DNA of 64,000 nucleotides from positions 1,550,001-1,614,000 of the forward strand of contig OZ240251.1 in the NCBI GenBank assembly GCA_965198285.1, given 5' to 3'. The notes beneath the pieces were generated by a model, which had not been told where the DNA came from, did no database searches, and was given only the letters and a program-made list of their open reading frames with translations. Positions 16,979 through 25,739 of the stretch are shown one piece after another (position 1 is the stretch's first letter; each line of letters begins with the position of its first letter). The translations under genes were made by a program, and so were the position numbers. The stretch is from UBA11872 sp965198285. Its GTDB lineage: Bacteria; Chloroflexota; UBA11872.

Positions 16979-18931
16979 TCAGAGCGCTTCCTTGAGGGCC
17001 TTGGCGCTGGCGGCGGTCATGCCGTCGACGGCGGTGAGTTCCTGCAGCGTGGCGGCGCGGATGCGTTTGAGGGAGCCAAACGTGCGTAGCAGGTTGCGCT
17101 TGCGCTTGGGGCCGATGCCGGGAATCTCGTCCAGAATCGAGCGGCGCCCGCGGGCCGTGCGCAGCTTGATGTGGAAGCTGACGGCGAAGCGGTGGGCTTC
17201 ATCCCGCACCTGTTGAACCAGGTGCAGGCCCGGGCCGTCCAGTGGCATGAGCACCGGCCCTGAGCGGTCGGGGAGGTAGAGCTCCTCGCGGCGCTTGGCG
17301 ATGGCGGCCAGCGGGATGCCGGACCGGTCCAGGCCGAGTTCCTTAAAGACGTCCAGGGCGGCGCTGAGTTGGCCCTTGCCGCCGTCGATCAGCATCAGGT
17401 CGGGGGTGACGCCCCACTCCTTGGTGGAGCCGGCCGTGGACTCTGAATTGTCGGGAAGCCGGGCGTCGGGGTCGAAGCCGCTGAGAGAAACTTCGGCGAG
17501 CGCCTGGGCGCTCAGGCCGGTTGCGGCCGCCCCGTCTGTTTCTTCGGCATAGCGGCGGAGGCGGCGTCGAAGCACTTCGCGCAGCGATTCGAAGTCGTCG
17601 TTGCCCACGCCACTGCGAACTTTGAACCGGCGGTACTTGCCGTTCTTGGCTACGCCGTCCTCAAAGACGACCAGGGAGCCGACGGCCAGCGAGCCCTGGA
17701 TGTGGGAGATGTCGTAGCACTCAATGCGTCGGGGCAGGCGCGGCAGGTCGAGGGCCACGCCGATCTCCAGGAGAGCTTGCCGCCGCTTGCGCTCGCTGTT
17801 GAGCCATGTCGTGCGCTCCAGGTGCAGGGTCTCGGCGGCGTTGCGCGCGGCCATTTCGACCAGCCGACGCTTGGCACCGCGCTGGGGGCGGCGCACGGTG
17901 ACGCCGGCGCCCCGTAACGACTTCAACCAGGTCTGGAGTACGTCGACGTCGGTGAGGTCGTGGGGCACGAGGACGAGTTGGGGGACTTCGGCGGCGCGGT
18001 CGTAGTACTCGCGAACGAAGTCGTCCAGCATCTCGGGCTCGGTCTCTTCGCCGGTCACGGCCAGTTCGTAGTGCTGGTGGCCGATGAGCTTGCCGCCGCG
18101 AATACGGAAGACGGTGGCCATGGCGTCGCGGTCCTGACGGACAGCGGCGATGACGTCCACCTGCCGCTCGCGGGCGTCAGGATCGGAGACTTTCTGCTCG
18201 GCGACCACTTTTTCCATGGCGGCAATGCGGTCGCGGAACCTGGCGGCTTCTTCGAAGTCGTGGGTGTCGGCGGCGTCCCACATCTGCTCGGTGAGGCGCG
18301 TCTTGACGTGCTCGTATTCGCCGCGCAGAAAGCGCACGGCGCCGTCCACCACGTCGCGGTACTGGTCCACGGTGACGTAGCGGGTGCAGGGGGCGTTGCA
18401 GAGGCCGAGGTCGTATTTGAGGCAGGGGCGCGGGATCGGTTTGGCCATGTTGATGTTGCAGGTGCGGTAGGGGAACAGCCGGTTCAGGAGCTTGAGAGTC
18501 TGGCGCAGGGCCTTGGCGCTGGTGTAGGGGCCGAAGTAGAGGGAACCGTCTTTGAGGATGCGGCGGGTGGTGGCGACGCGGGGATACGTCTCCTGCACCG
18601 TGACTTTGAGGTAGAGGTATTGCTTGTCGTCGCGGTAGGTGACGTTGAAGCGGGGGCGGTGTTCCTTGATGAGGTTGTTTTCCAGGACCAGCGCCTCGAC
18701 TTCGGAGTCGGTGACGATGACGTTGAAGTCGGCGATTCGGGCCACGAGGGAGCGGGTCTTGTAGGAGTGGTCGCCGCGGCGGAAGTAGCTGCGAACGCGG
18801 CTGCGCAATGAGCGGGCCTTGCCCACGTAGAGGACGCGGTCGTCAGCGGCGCGCATGAGGTACACGCCGGGGGCTTCTGGCAGCTCCGCCAGCTTGCCTT
18901 CGATGGTGGAACGGACGGCTTCGCGGGTCAT
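16979..18931 (-). CDS. uvrC: Excinuclease ABC subunit C
   Basis: 650 residues from ATG 18931 (MTREAVRSTIEGKLAELPEAPGV...); the frame stays open upstream but without family similarity. UvrC makes the 3' and 5' incisions beside DNA lesions held by UvrAB. Domains in order: GIY-YIG nuclease (PGVYLM, VLYVGKARSLRSRVRSYF), Cys-rich segment (CLKYDLGLCNAPC), UvrB-binding helix pair (HDFEEAARFRDRIAAMEKVV), RNase H-like nuclease (CYDISHIQGSLAVGSLVVF, LMLIDGGKGQL) and a C-terminal helix-hairpin-helix (LDEIPGIGPKRKRNLL). Length and order are complete. Confidence 0.97.
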   Translation of the reverse strand: MTREAVRSTIEGKLAELPEAPGVYLMRAADDRVLYVGKARSLRSRVRSYFRRGDHSYKTRSLVARIADFNVIVTDSEVEALVLENNLIKEHRPRFNVTYRDDKQYLYLKVTVQETYPRVATTRRILKDGSLYFGPYTSAKALRQTLKLLNRLFPYRTCNINMAKPIPRPCLKYDLGLCNAPCTRYVTVDQYRDVVDGAVRFLRGEYEHVKTRLTEQMWDAADTHDFEEAARFRDRIAAMEKVVAEQKVSDPDARERQVDVIAAVRQDRDAMATVFRIRGGKLIGHQHYELAVTGEETEPEMLDDFVREYYDRAAEVPQLVLVPHDLTDVDVLQTWLKSLRGAGVTVRRPQRGAKRRLVEMAARNAAETLHLERTTWLNSERKRRQALLEIGVALDLPRLPRRIECYDISHIQGSLAVGSLVVFEDGVAKNGKYRRFKVRSGVGNDDFESLREVLRRRLRRYAEETDGAAATGLSAQALAEVSLSGFDPDARLPDNSESTAGSTKEWGVTPDLMLIDGGKGQLSAALDVFKELGLDRSGIPLAAIAKRREELYLPDRSGPVLMPLDGPGLHLVQQVRDEAHRFAVSFHIKLRTARGRRSILDEIPGIGPKRKRNLLRTFGSLKRIRAATLQELTAVDGMTAASAKALKEAL

Positions 18932-19021
18932 TCGGCCTACGGTGCGCCGCGGTGCGCCGTGCGCCGCGTCAGCCAATTCTAGGCAGTCCGAGACGTGCCG
19001 CCGGGCGGATAGAATCGAGCA

Positions 19022-20263
19022 TTGCGCGCGGTCCACGAAGGAGCCTCGCCCGTCGAGAGCCAGCGCCCACTTCTGATCCTGATCTATCTCGGCATCGCCG
19101 TGGCGGCCGCGTGGCTGCTGCAGTTCCTGTGGGGCGTGCTGAGCCAGGCCGGCGTCTTTGTCGTGATGCTGCTGGTGGCCTGGATTCTGACCGTGGTGAC
19201 GCTGGGACCGGTGCGCTTGCTGCGCCGAGTGGGCATGCCACGGCCAATTGCGGCGGCGCTGGTGTACCTGGTGGTGTTGAGCATCGCGAGTGTGAGCCTG
19301 TTTTTCGTGCTGCCGCCGTTTTTTGCGGAAGTGGGTCATGCGGCGGAGAGTCTGACTGAACTGGCCCGCGGCATTCCAGGTGGGCTCAGTAACCTGCAAA
19401 TCTGGCTTACCGGGTTGGGCGCGCCGGATGACCTGGTGCGGACGGTCACGGAGGACATCAGCCACAACCTGGTGTCGATGGGACAGGAACTGGCCACCGG
19501 CGTCATCACAACGACGGGGACGATTGCTGGCGGGGTGGCCGCCACGATCGTGACGCTGATCATCTCGTTCTACCTGGTGCTGGGATGGGACCGGGGGGTG
19601 ACCGGACTAGCTGACGCGCTTCCGCCGCACTTGGCGGCGCGTCTGCACCGCGGGGTGCGGGCGAGTGAGCACACCTTTGGGGCGTGGCTCGGCGGACAGT
19701 TCTTGGCGTCGGTTATCTGGGGTATCGCGGTTGTCGTGACCTATCTGATTGCCGGGCTGGAGTTCGGTCTGCTTGTGGCGGTGGGCACGGGGATTCTGTT
19801 GTTCATCCCGTTCTTCGGGATGATTGTGGGCATAGCCGTACCGACGATCATGGCGTTTGCCGTTCGTGTCGACTTGGCGATCTGGGTGGGAGTAGCTCTA
19901 ACGCTGGTATCTCTGGGAATCGAGAACGTGGTGAAGCCGCGGATCATGGGAACGGCGATCGGGGTGAATCCCATCGTGGTGCTGTCCAGCGTGATCCTGG
20001 GCGGCATCGCCGCCGGGTTCTGGGGGATATTGTTCGGCATCCCCATCGGCGCGCTGCTGTGGACGCTCCTGCGCGGGGCGGCAAGCGAACTACTCAACTC
20101 GCAGCGGCGCGCGCCCGTGCCGGCGGGCGCGACGTTGGCAGCCGCCAGTGCGCCGGTGGCTCCGGCTTCGGCTGGACCAGATGCCTCTGTCCCTGAATCA
20201 GGGGAGGGCACGGATCCTTCGCCGGCGAAGCCAGACACGTCCAAGGACGAGGCCAAGCCATAA
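19022..20263 (+). CDS. AI-2E-family transporter
   Basis: 413 residues from a TTG. About eight membrane helices in the PF01594 pattern: two N-terminal pairs, then ISFYLVLGWDRGV, the FGAWLGGQFLASVIWGI region, ILLFIPFFGMIVGIAVP and a C-terminal VVLSSVILGGIAAGFWGILFGIPIGALL. Some members export autoinducer-2 and others act as Na+/H+ antiporters; the substrate here is unknown. The hydrophilic C-terminal tail is Ala/Pro/Ser-rich. Its TAA stop overlaps the probable original start of the ABC exporter gene that follows. Confidence 0.88.
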   Translation: MRAVHEGASPVESQRPLLILIYLGIAVAAAWLLQFLWGVLSQAGVFVVMLLVAWILTVVTLGPVRLLRRVGMPRPIAAALVYLVVLSIASVSLFFVLPPFFAEVGHAAESLTELARGIPGGLSNLQIWLTGLGAPDDLVRTVTEDISHNLVSMGQELATGVITTTGTIAGGVAATIVTLIISFYLVLGWDRGVTGLADALPPHLAARLHRGVRASEHTFGAWLGGQFLASVIWGIAVVVTYLIAGLEFGLLVAVGTGILLFIPFFGMIVGIAVPTIMAFAVRVDLAIWVGVALTLVSLGIENVVKPRIMGTAIGVNPIVVLSSVILGGIAAGFWGILFGIPIGALLWTLLRGAASELLNSQRRAPVPAGATLAAASAPVAPASAGPDASVPESGEGTDPSPAKPDTSKDEAKP

Positions 20264-20337
20264 GGTCTATCTGGCGAACCCTCGCCTACATCCGCTCGTA
20301 TTGGCCGCTGGCGCTGCTGAGCATTCTGTCCTGGCTG

Positions 20338-22026
20338 GTGTCGGCGGCCATGGATCTGATCGTGCCTCAGGTGCTGGCGCGGGTGATCGACGAAGGCATC
20401 GTGGCCGGCGATTCTTCGCGGCTGGCGGGGCTGTCGCTGCTGACGGCGGCGCTGATCGTGCTGCGCGGGGCCGCGCTGTTCGGGGCGCGGTTCTGTCAAC
20501 GCTGGTACCAGGCAGGGATCAGCCGTCGCTTGCGGAACGAGGTCTACGACAAGCTGCAGCGCCTGCCGTACGCCTACTACGATCGGGTGGACAGCGGCGA
20601 CGTGATCACGCTGGCGATCAGCGATACGCGGACCGTGCAGGGTTTCACCGGCTACGGGGTTATGGAAGCCGTGCGGACGGTGGGCATCTACGTGGTGATC
20701 GTGACGGGAATGCTGATTGCCAGTGCGCAGTTGACGCTAATGGCTCTGGTGGTGCTGGCCCTAATGGTGGCGGTGGCGGTGGTGTACGGCCGGGTCGTGA
20801 GGCCCATGTGGCGTGCCTACCGAAGCCAGCAGGCGCGTCTGACCCGGACACTGACGGAGAACCTGAACGGAATTCGGGTGGTCAAGGCCTTTGCGACGGA
20901 AGAGCGCGAGATCGAGGCGTTCGGCGCGGAGGCGGCAGCGATGCGCGTGCGCGCCCTGGCGCCGATTCGGCTGCGCGCGCGGGTGATGCCGCTCATGCTG
21001 CTGCTGACGGGGGTGGGCTCGCTGGTGGTGATCTGGGCCGGCGGGCTGCTGGCCATCGACGGGGCGATTTCGGTCGGCGTGCTGCTGGCTTTCTACTACT
21101 ACTTCACGCGGCTGATTCAGCCGTCGCGGCGCCTCGGATTCATCGTGCAGCAGGTGGCGCGCGCGGCGGTCTCGGCCGACCGTGTGTTCGGGCTGCTGGA
21201 CGAGCCGGTGGGGATCGCGAGTCCGCCGGGGGCCGCGAAGCAAGCGGACCTTGCCGGGCGGGTGGACTACGACGACGTTGACATTGCGTTCAACCGGCGC
21301 CGGGTTGTTTCCGGCGCGACGGCCGCGGTCAATCCGGGCGAGGTCATTGGGGTGGTTGGGCCCACGGGATCTGGGAAGTCCAGCCTGCTGAATCTGATCG
21401 CGCGTTACTACGACGCGGCGGGCGGCGAGGTGCGGGTGGACGGGCGGGACGTGCGCAGCTTTGACTTGCAGAGCCTGCGCTCGGCGGTGTCGATCGTGCC
21501 GCAGGATCCGTTTCTTTTTTCGGACACGGTGCGCAACAACATTGCCTACGGCAGTCCAGAAGCGAATTTCGAGCAGGTGATTGCGGCGGCGCGGGATGCG
21601 CAGGCGTACGACTTCATTCTGGAGATGCCGGAGGGGTTCGAGACGGTCGTCGGGGAGCGCGGCGTTGGGTTGTCGGGTGGGCAGCGGCAGCGGCTGACCA
21701 TCGCGCGGGCGCTGCTGCGCGAGTCGGCGATCCTGATCCTGGACGACGCGACGAGCAGTGTGGATACCGAGACCGAGCGAAGGATTCAGGACGCGCTGCG
21801 CCGACGGGCCGGCGGGCGTACCACGTTCATCGTCTCGCAACGCATTAGTTCGGTGGAGCACGCGGACGAAATCCTGGTTGTGGACGACAGGCGGATCGCC
21901 GACCGCGGGACTCATGCGGATCTGATTGCGAGGCCCGGCTTCTACCGCGATCTGTTTGACCTGCAGGTTCGGCATGCAGAGGAGGCGCGCGCGGATCTGG
22001 CGGCGGCGGAGGCGGCGGGCGCATGA
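20338..22026 (+). CDS. ABC exporter half-transporter with degenerate ATP site
   Basis: 562 residues from GTG 20338, but coding sense continues upstream to about 20260 (IWRTLAYIRSYWPLALLS...), so the first membrane helix lies before any normal start codon. Six-helix exporter domain, then an ATPase domain: Walker A GPTGSGKSS, Q-loop PQDPFLF, signature LSGGQ, Walker B ILILDDATS, D-loop SSVDT, switch VSQRIS. The usual catalytic Glu is Asp and the switch His is Gln. It overlaps the next half-transporter by 4 bp (ATGA), and together they should form a heterodimeric exporter of drugs, lipids or peptides. Confidence 0.93.
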   Translation: MSAAMDLIVPQVLARVIDEGIVAGDSSRLAGLSLLTAALIVLRGAALFGARFCQRWYQAGISRRLRNEVYDKLQRLPYAYYDRVDSGDVITLAISDTRTVQGFTGYGVMEAVRTVGIYVVIVTGMLIASAQLTLMALVVLALMVAVAVVYGRVVRPMWRAYRSQQARLTRTLTENLNGIRVVKAFATEEREIEAFGAEAAAMRVRALAPIRLRARVMPLMLLLTGVGSLVVIWAGGLLAIDGAISVGVLLAFYYYFTRLIQPSRRLGFIVQQVARAAVSADRVFGLLDEPVGIASPPGAAKQADLAGRVDYDDVDIAFNRRRVVSGATAAVNPGEVIGVVGPTGSGKSSLLNLIARYYDAAGGEVRVDGRDVRSFDLQSLRSAVSIVPQDPFLFSDTVRNNIAYGSPEANFEQVIAAARDAQAYDFILEMPEGFETVVGERGVGLSGGQRQRLTIARALLRESAILILDDATSSVDTETERRIQDALRRRAGGRTTFIVSQRISSVEHADEILVVDDRRIADRGTHADLIARPGFYRDLFDLQVRHAEEARADLAAAEAAGA

Positions 22027-23891
22027 GGATGGGAATGGGCATGGGAATGGGGATGGGGACTTCCCAATCCCGTGGGACGTTTGTTCAGGAAGAGAGCGGA
22101 TTCGAGGGTTTCGACCGGCGTGTCCTGTGGCGGTTGCTGGGGTACCTGGCGCGCGACCGTCGACGTCTGCTGATCGCCGCCATCGCCGTGCTGGCGGTGG
22201 CCGGGACGACCATGGCGCAGCCGGCCCTGATCGGTCTGGCGATCGACGACGGCATTCGGGCGGGCGACGCCGGGGTGCTGACGGTGGCCGCGCTGGTCTT
22301 TCTGGGCGTCACGGTGGGTCAGGCCGGGGCGACGGCGCTTCAGCTGGTGGTGAACGCCAGCCTGGGGCAGAACATGCTGCAGTCCATGCGGCTGGAAATG
22401 TTCCGCAAATACCAGGCCTTGCCGCTCGGGTTCTACGACAGGCAGATCACCGGACGGCTGATCGGCCGGATGGCGTCGGACGTGGAGCAGATTGGGGAGG
22501 CAGTCACCGAGGGGGCGATCGGGCTGGTGGCCGACGTGGCGATCCTGATCGGAATCCTGGTGGCGATGTCGCTGTTGAGCTGGGAACTGACGCTGATTGC
22601 GGTGGCGGTGTCCCCGTTGATGCTGCTCAGCGGCATCGTGTTTGCTCGGGCGGCGCAGGCCGCGTACCGCGTGATGCGGACGCGGACATCCACGTTGAAC
22701 GGGGTGCTTGCCGAATCGATTTTGGGAATGCGCGTGATCCAGGCCTTCACGCGCGAGGACGTGAACGCGCGGCGCTTCGATGAGGTGAACCACGCGCAGG
22801 CGCGAGCACAGATGCGTGCGATGACGGTTACTTCTTCGGCCGAACCGGCAGTGGAGGTCTTTACGGCGATTTCTACCGGACTTGTGCTGTGGTTGGGTGG
22901 ATCGTTCGTCTTGGGCGGGTCGGACACGGTGACGCTGGGTGTGGTGACCGCCTTTGTGCTCTATATCGAACGGTTCTTCGGTCCCGTTCAGGAACTCGCC
23001 ACACGTTGGGGCTCGCTGCAGGCCGCCATGACGTCGGCTGAGCGGGTGTTTGAAATCCTGGACACCGACGAGACGATGCACGACCTGCCGGATGCCCGCG
23101 AATTGCCGCGCGTGCGGGGCGAGGTTCGCTTTGATCACGTGAGCTTTGCCTACGAGGCCGGCCGGCCGGTACTGCACGACGCCAACATCGTGGCGACGCC
23201 GGGCGACCGGATCGCGCTGGTGGGCGCCACGGGGGCGGGCAAGACGACCATCATCAATCTGTTGCTGCGGTTCTACGAGGCCACCGACGGCTCGGTCCGG
23301 ATCGACGGTCACGACGTGCGCTCGGTCACCCAGGTCTCCCTGCGACGTCAGATCGGGCTGGTGCTGCAGGAGCCATTTCTGTTCAGCGGCAGCGTCCACG
23401 ACAACATCGCCTACGGGCGGGCGGACGCCACGCGGGACGAAGTGATCGAGGTAGCCAAGGCGGTGCGTCTGCATGAGTTCGTGGACAGCCTGCCGTTCGG
23501 CTACGACACCCAGATCGAGGAACGGGGCGGCGGGCTGTCGACGGGGCAGCGGCAGCTGGTGTCGTTTGCGCGGGCGCTGCTGACTGATCCGCGGGTGCTG
23601 GTGCTGGACGAGGCAACGAGTTCGGTGGATACGCAGACCGAAGGCGTGATCCAGGACGCGATGGAGACCATGATGCGGGGCCGGACCAGCTTCGTGATCG
23701 CGCACCGGCTTTCCACGGTGCGCAACGCGACCGAAGTTCTGGTGATGGACCAGGGGCGCATCGTGGAACGCGGCACTCATGCGCAACTGCTGGCGAAAGC
23801 GGGGCTGTACTACAACCTCTACACGCTGGGGCTTGCTACCGGCGGTGAAGACATCGACGCTGCGGCGCTGAGGGACAAGGGCTCCCGGTAA
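22023..23891 (+). CDS. ABC exporter half-transporter with canonical ATP site
   Basis: 622 residues. It opens with an odd MRMGMGMGMGMG run caused by a hexanucleotide repeat, then a hydrophilic leader before the exporter domain (VLWRLLGYLARDRRRLLIAAIAVLAVAG). ATPase motifs: Walker A GATGAGKTT, Q-loop LQEPFLFS, signature LSTGQ, Walker B VLVLDEATS, D-loop SSVDT, switch IAHRLS. Catalytic Glu and His are normal here but the signature is changed (LSTGQ), the opposite of its partner. This is the asymmetric pattern of heterodimeric exporters such as TM287/288 and LmrCD. The transported substrate is unknown. Confidence 0.94.
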   Translation: MRMGMGMGMGMGTSQSRGTFVQEESGFEGFDRRVLWRLLGYLARDRRRLLIAAIAVLAVAGTTMAQPALIGLAIDDGIRAGDAGVLTVAALVFLGVTVGQAGATALQLVVNASLGQNMLQSMRLEMFRKYQALPLGFYDRQITGRLIGRMASDVEQIGEAVTEGAIGLVADVAILIGILVAMSLLSWELTLIAVAVSPLMLLSGIVFARAAQAAYRVMRTRTSTLNGVLAESILGMRVIQAFTREDVNARRFDEVNHAQARAQMRAMTVTSSAEPAVEVFTAISTGLVLWLGGSFVLGGSDTVTLGVVTAFVLYIERFFGPVQELATRWGSLQAAMTSAERVFEILDTDETMHDLPDARELPRVRGEVRFDHVSFAYEAGRPVLHDANIVATPGDRIALVGATGAGKTTIINLLLRFYEATDGSVRIDGHDVRSVTQVSLRRQIGLVLQEPFLFSGSVHDNIAYGRADATRDEVIEVAKAVRLHEFVDSLPFGYDTQIEERGGGLSTGQRQLVSFARALLTDPRVLVLDEATSSVDTQTEGVIQDAMETMMRGRTSFVIAHRLSTVRNATEVLVMDQGRIVERGTHAQLLAKAGLYYNLYTLGLATGGEDIDAAALRDKGSR

Positions 23892-23984
23892 GTCGAGGAC
23901 ACGCGCGGCTGATCGTCGTTCGCCCCGCGGGGTCGTCCCGAACGCCTGACGGGCGCTGGTCGTCGGGTGGGGGATTAAAGGGGG

Positions 23985-24039
23985 ACCGCTCGCTCGCCAG
24001 CCCGTACCCCTATGGGGTACGGGCTGGCGAGCGAGCGGT
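23985..24039. repeat. Perfect 26-bp inverted repeat with 3-nt loop
   Basis: The left arm 23985-24010 and right arm 24014-24039 are exact reverse complements around a TAT loop. It begins 94 bp after the exporter genes and has no T-tract on either side. It could end transcription of the exporter operon, act as a repeat-element end, or stall processing enzymes. Confidence 0.85.
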
Positions 24040-24435
24040 TTGGGCGGATTTTTGGGGGCGATGAACGCGGTTCTGGGGACGCGGCGTCCGCGGGGCGCGC
24101 CATGCCACAGGGGCGGCGGGCGCCGCTCGGCGAGGGGGCGGGAGGCGTCTGGGGCGGGCGGGATGCCGGTCCGGTATCGAGTACGGGTGAGGTGGTTAGC
24201 CGGACTGCGCGCGGCCGGCGGGCTAGCCGGGCGGCGGGTGGCGAGGCTCAGGAGGACGGCGCGCAGGGCCAGGACGCAGCCCGACCAGAGACGACGCCAG
24301 GGACGGGGCGTCCGGGGTGGCGGACAGGGGAGCAGCGCGGGCACGAGGGATTTCCACAGGGGGAGGGCGGCGACACGCTCATTGTGCACTAATTGATTAC
24401 TGAGCGCCAGCGGGCGTGGGGCGAGGCGGCGGGGC

Positions 24436-24512
24436 GGTTCGACGACTTGGACGTATGACCGTGGATCGCAGGTCCCAGGCTGCGCGCAGCCTGGGCCACC
24501 CGGCACCCGGCC
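24436..24512. repeat. 77-bp direct repeat, copy 1
   Basis: It matches 24807-24883 at all but two positions and carries a CCCAGGCTG/CAGCCTGGG hairpin (24474-24495). The two copies bracket the 21-bp array. Confidence 0.9.
24474..24495. repeat. REP-like hairpin, family A copy 1
   Basis: Arms CCCAGGCTG and CAGCCTGGG around CGCG. The same stem is found at 24845, 48508, 50170 and 55434. Confidence 0.85.
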
Positions 24513-24599
24513 GGCAGGGGCGCCGCGGGCGAGACGGGTACCCACAAGGGGTACCCCTACAAGAAGCCTGGGCCACCCGGCGTTCACCCTGGCAATCGG

Positions 24600-24726
24600 A
24601 TGTGTTCACTTTGGCAGGCCAATGTGTTCACTTTGGCGGGGCATGTGTTCAGTTTGGGCCGGCATGTGTTCAGTTTGGGCCGACATGTGTTCAGTTGGCG
24701 GGGCCATGTGTCCAGTTATTGCCGAC
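24600..24726 (+). repeat. Six-unit tandem array with 21-bp period
   Basis: ATGTGTTCA (last unit ATGTGTCCA) starts at 24600, 24622, 24643, 24664, 24685 and 24706. Each is followed by TTTGG or a variant and a GC-rich spacer. A period of two helical turns puts every copy on the same DNA face, as in iterons or multi-site transposase ends. No replication gene or intact transposase is adjacent. Confidence 0.85.
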
Positions 24727-24806
24727 ACCTGCCCGGTCGGGTCAGCAGCCCGCGAGGCGGGGACGCTGCTCGCTCGGCTCGGCGTAACAGCTGGGGCGTG
24801 CGGGGA

Positions 24807-24883
24807 GGTTCGACGACTTGGACGTATAACCGTGGATCGCAGGGCCCAGGCTGCGCGCAGCCTGGGCCACCCGGCACCCGGCC
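24807..24883. repeat. 77-bp direct repeat, copy 2
   Basis: Second copy of the repeat at 24436-24512. Its hairpin at 24845-24866 is extended by outer GG/CC pairs. Confidence 0.9.
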
Positions 24884-25049
24884 ACTGGGTGAAGTGGCTG
24901 GTGGTTCGTGGTTAGTGGTTCGTGGCTAGGGACGAGGGGGAGGGGAGAAGGCGAGATCCCTCGGGGGAACTCGGGATGACAGTGGGAGGGGACCTGGGGA
25001 TGACAATGCTTGGGCAGACTGAGCCGACATCTGAAACGCAGGCCGCGAG

Positions 25050-25556
25050 TTAGCCCGTGGGCTGGTCCACGGTGAGGTCGGTGGTGATGATGGCGAAGAG
25101 GCCCCGGGCATCGCGCACGGGAAGCGAGCGCGTGATCATCCAGACCTCACCGCCGCCCGCGTCGAAGTAGGGTTCGGTCCAGATGCCCGCATTCGCCGCG
25201 ATTGGCTCGGTGAACCAGTCCTGAGCCTCGATCTGGTAGGCGGGCGCCGCGAGATCGGTGCTGGCATAGCCCTCGGGCGTGCGATAGACGTAGGGACTCG
25301 CCACGACGCGGCCGGAAGGGTCCAGCAGCGCGGCGGCACTGCCAAAGAAGGCCGGGTTCGCTTCCAGATAGCCCTGCAGGCGTTCCCGGTAGGCCGCGAC
25401 ATTGGGCGGTCGGTTCTCAAGCAGGTCGGCCGCGAGCGTATCCAGGGCCATCTCGACCGCGGCCCGCTGATCCTCGTGGGTCGAGTCGCTGGGGCCACAG
25501 CCCAGCGTGGTCACGAGGACGAGCATGGTGAGGAAAAGTCGCACCGAGCGGGCCAT
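25050..25556 (-). CDS. Lipoprotein with Cache-type sensor domain
   Basis: 168 residues from ATG 25556, preceded by GGAGG nine bases upstream. The signal peptide MARSVRLFLTMLVLVTTLGC ends in a lipobox (LGC). The mature part matches an extracellular Cache/PDC fold: FFGSAAALLDPSGRVVASPY, AYQIEAQDWFTEPIAANAGIW, EPYFDAGGGEVWMITRSLPV and LFAIITTDL. In receptors this domain binds small ligands, but here it ends with no membrane helix, HAMP or kinase part. It is therefore a free-standing binding lipoprotein, perhaps feeding another receptor. Confidence 0.82.
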   Translation of the reverse strand: MARSVRLFLTMLVLVTTLGCGPSDSTHEDQRAAVEMALDTLAADLLENRPPNVAAYRERLQGYLEANPAFFGSAAALLDPSGRVVASPYVYRTPEGYASTDLAAPAYQIEAQDWFTEPIAANAGIWTEPYFDAGGGEVWMITRSLPVRDARGLFAIITTDLTVDQPTG

Positions 25557-25739
25557 GGGACTAGTCCTCCGGGTGCACGAGTCCATCCGATCCAGCATAG
25601 CCCCGGCCGGCGCGATTATCGGCGGGTTATGAAGTCCCGGCTCGCGGATTGGTCGGTTTCCAGGCGGCGAACCAAACCAAGTCAAAGTAAGCCGGTACCG
25701 GATGGTTATGTGTATTGACGATGTGGTATGCTGATGGAC

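Larger units (their letters stand above)
24040..25049. other. Gene-free repeat region
   Basis: About 1 kb with long open frames but no protein-like content. It holds two 77-bp direct repeats, a six-unit array with 21-bp period, and further short hairpins (for example GGGTACCC and GGGTACCCC around 24536-24557). Near 24955-25010 there is a 'gaactcGGGATGACAG' type repeat also common elsewhere. Confidence 0.6.

Noticed and set aside
18932..19465. N-terminal extension of uvrC
   Set aside because: The frame is open upstream of 18931 but overlaps the divergent transporter gene and has no family similarity.
24040..24400. Possible transposase gene in the repeat region
   Set aside because: Open frames exist on both strands, but no catalytic motif or helix-turn-helix can be seen.
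21942..24587. 881-codon minus-strand open frame
   Set aside because: It lies opposite the ABC exporter gene and the GC-rich repeat region; composition is Arg/Pro/His-rich and no domain is seen. It is a mirror frame.
24600..24726. CRISPR array
   Set aside because: The units are contiguous with a 21-bp period and no unique spacers of 30-40 bp; no cas genes are present.
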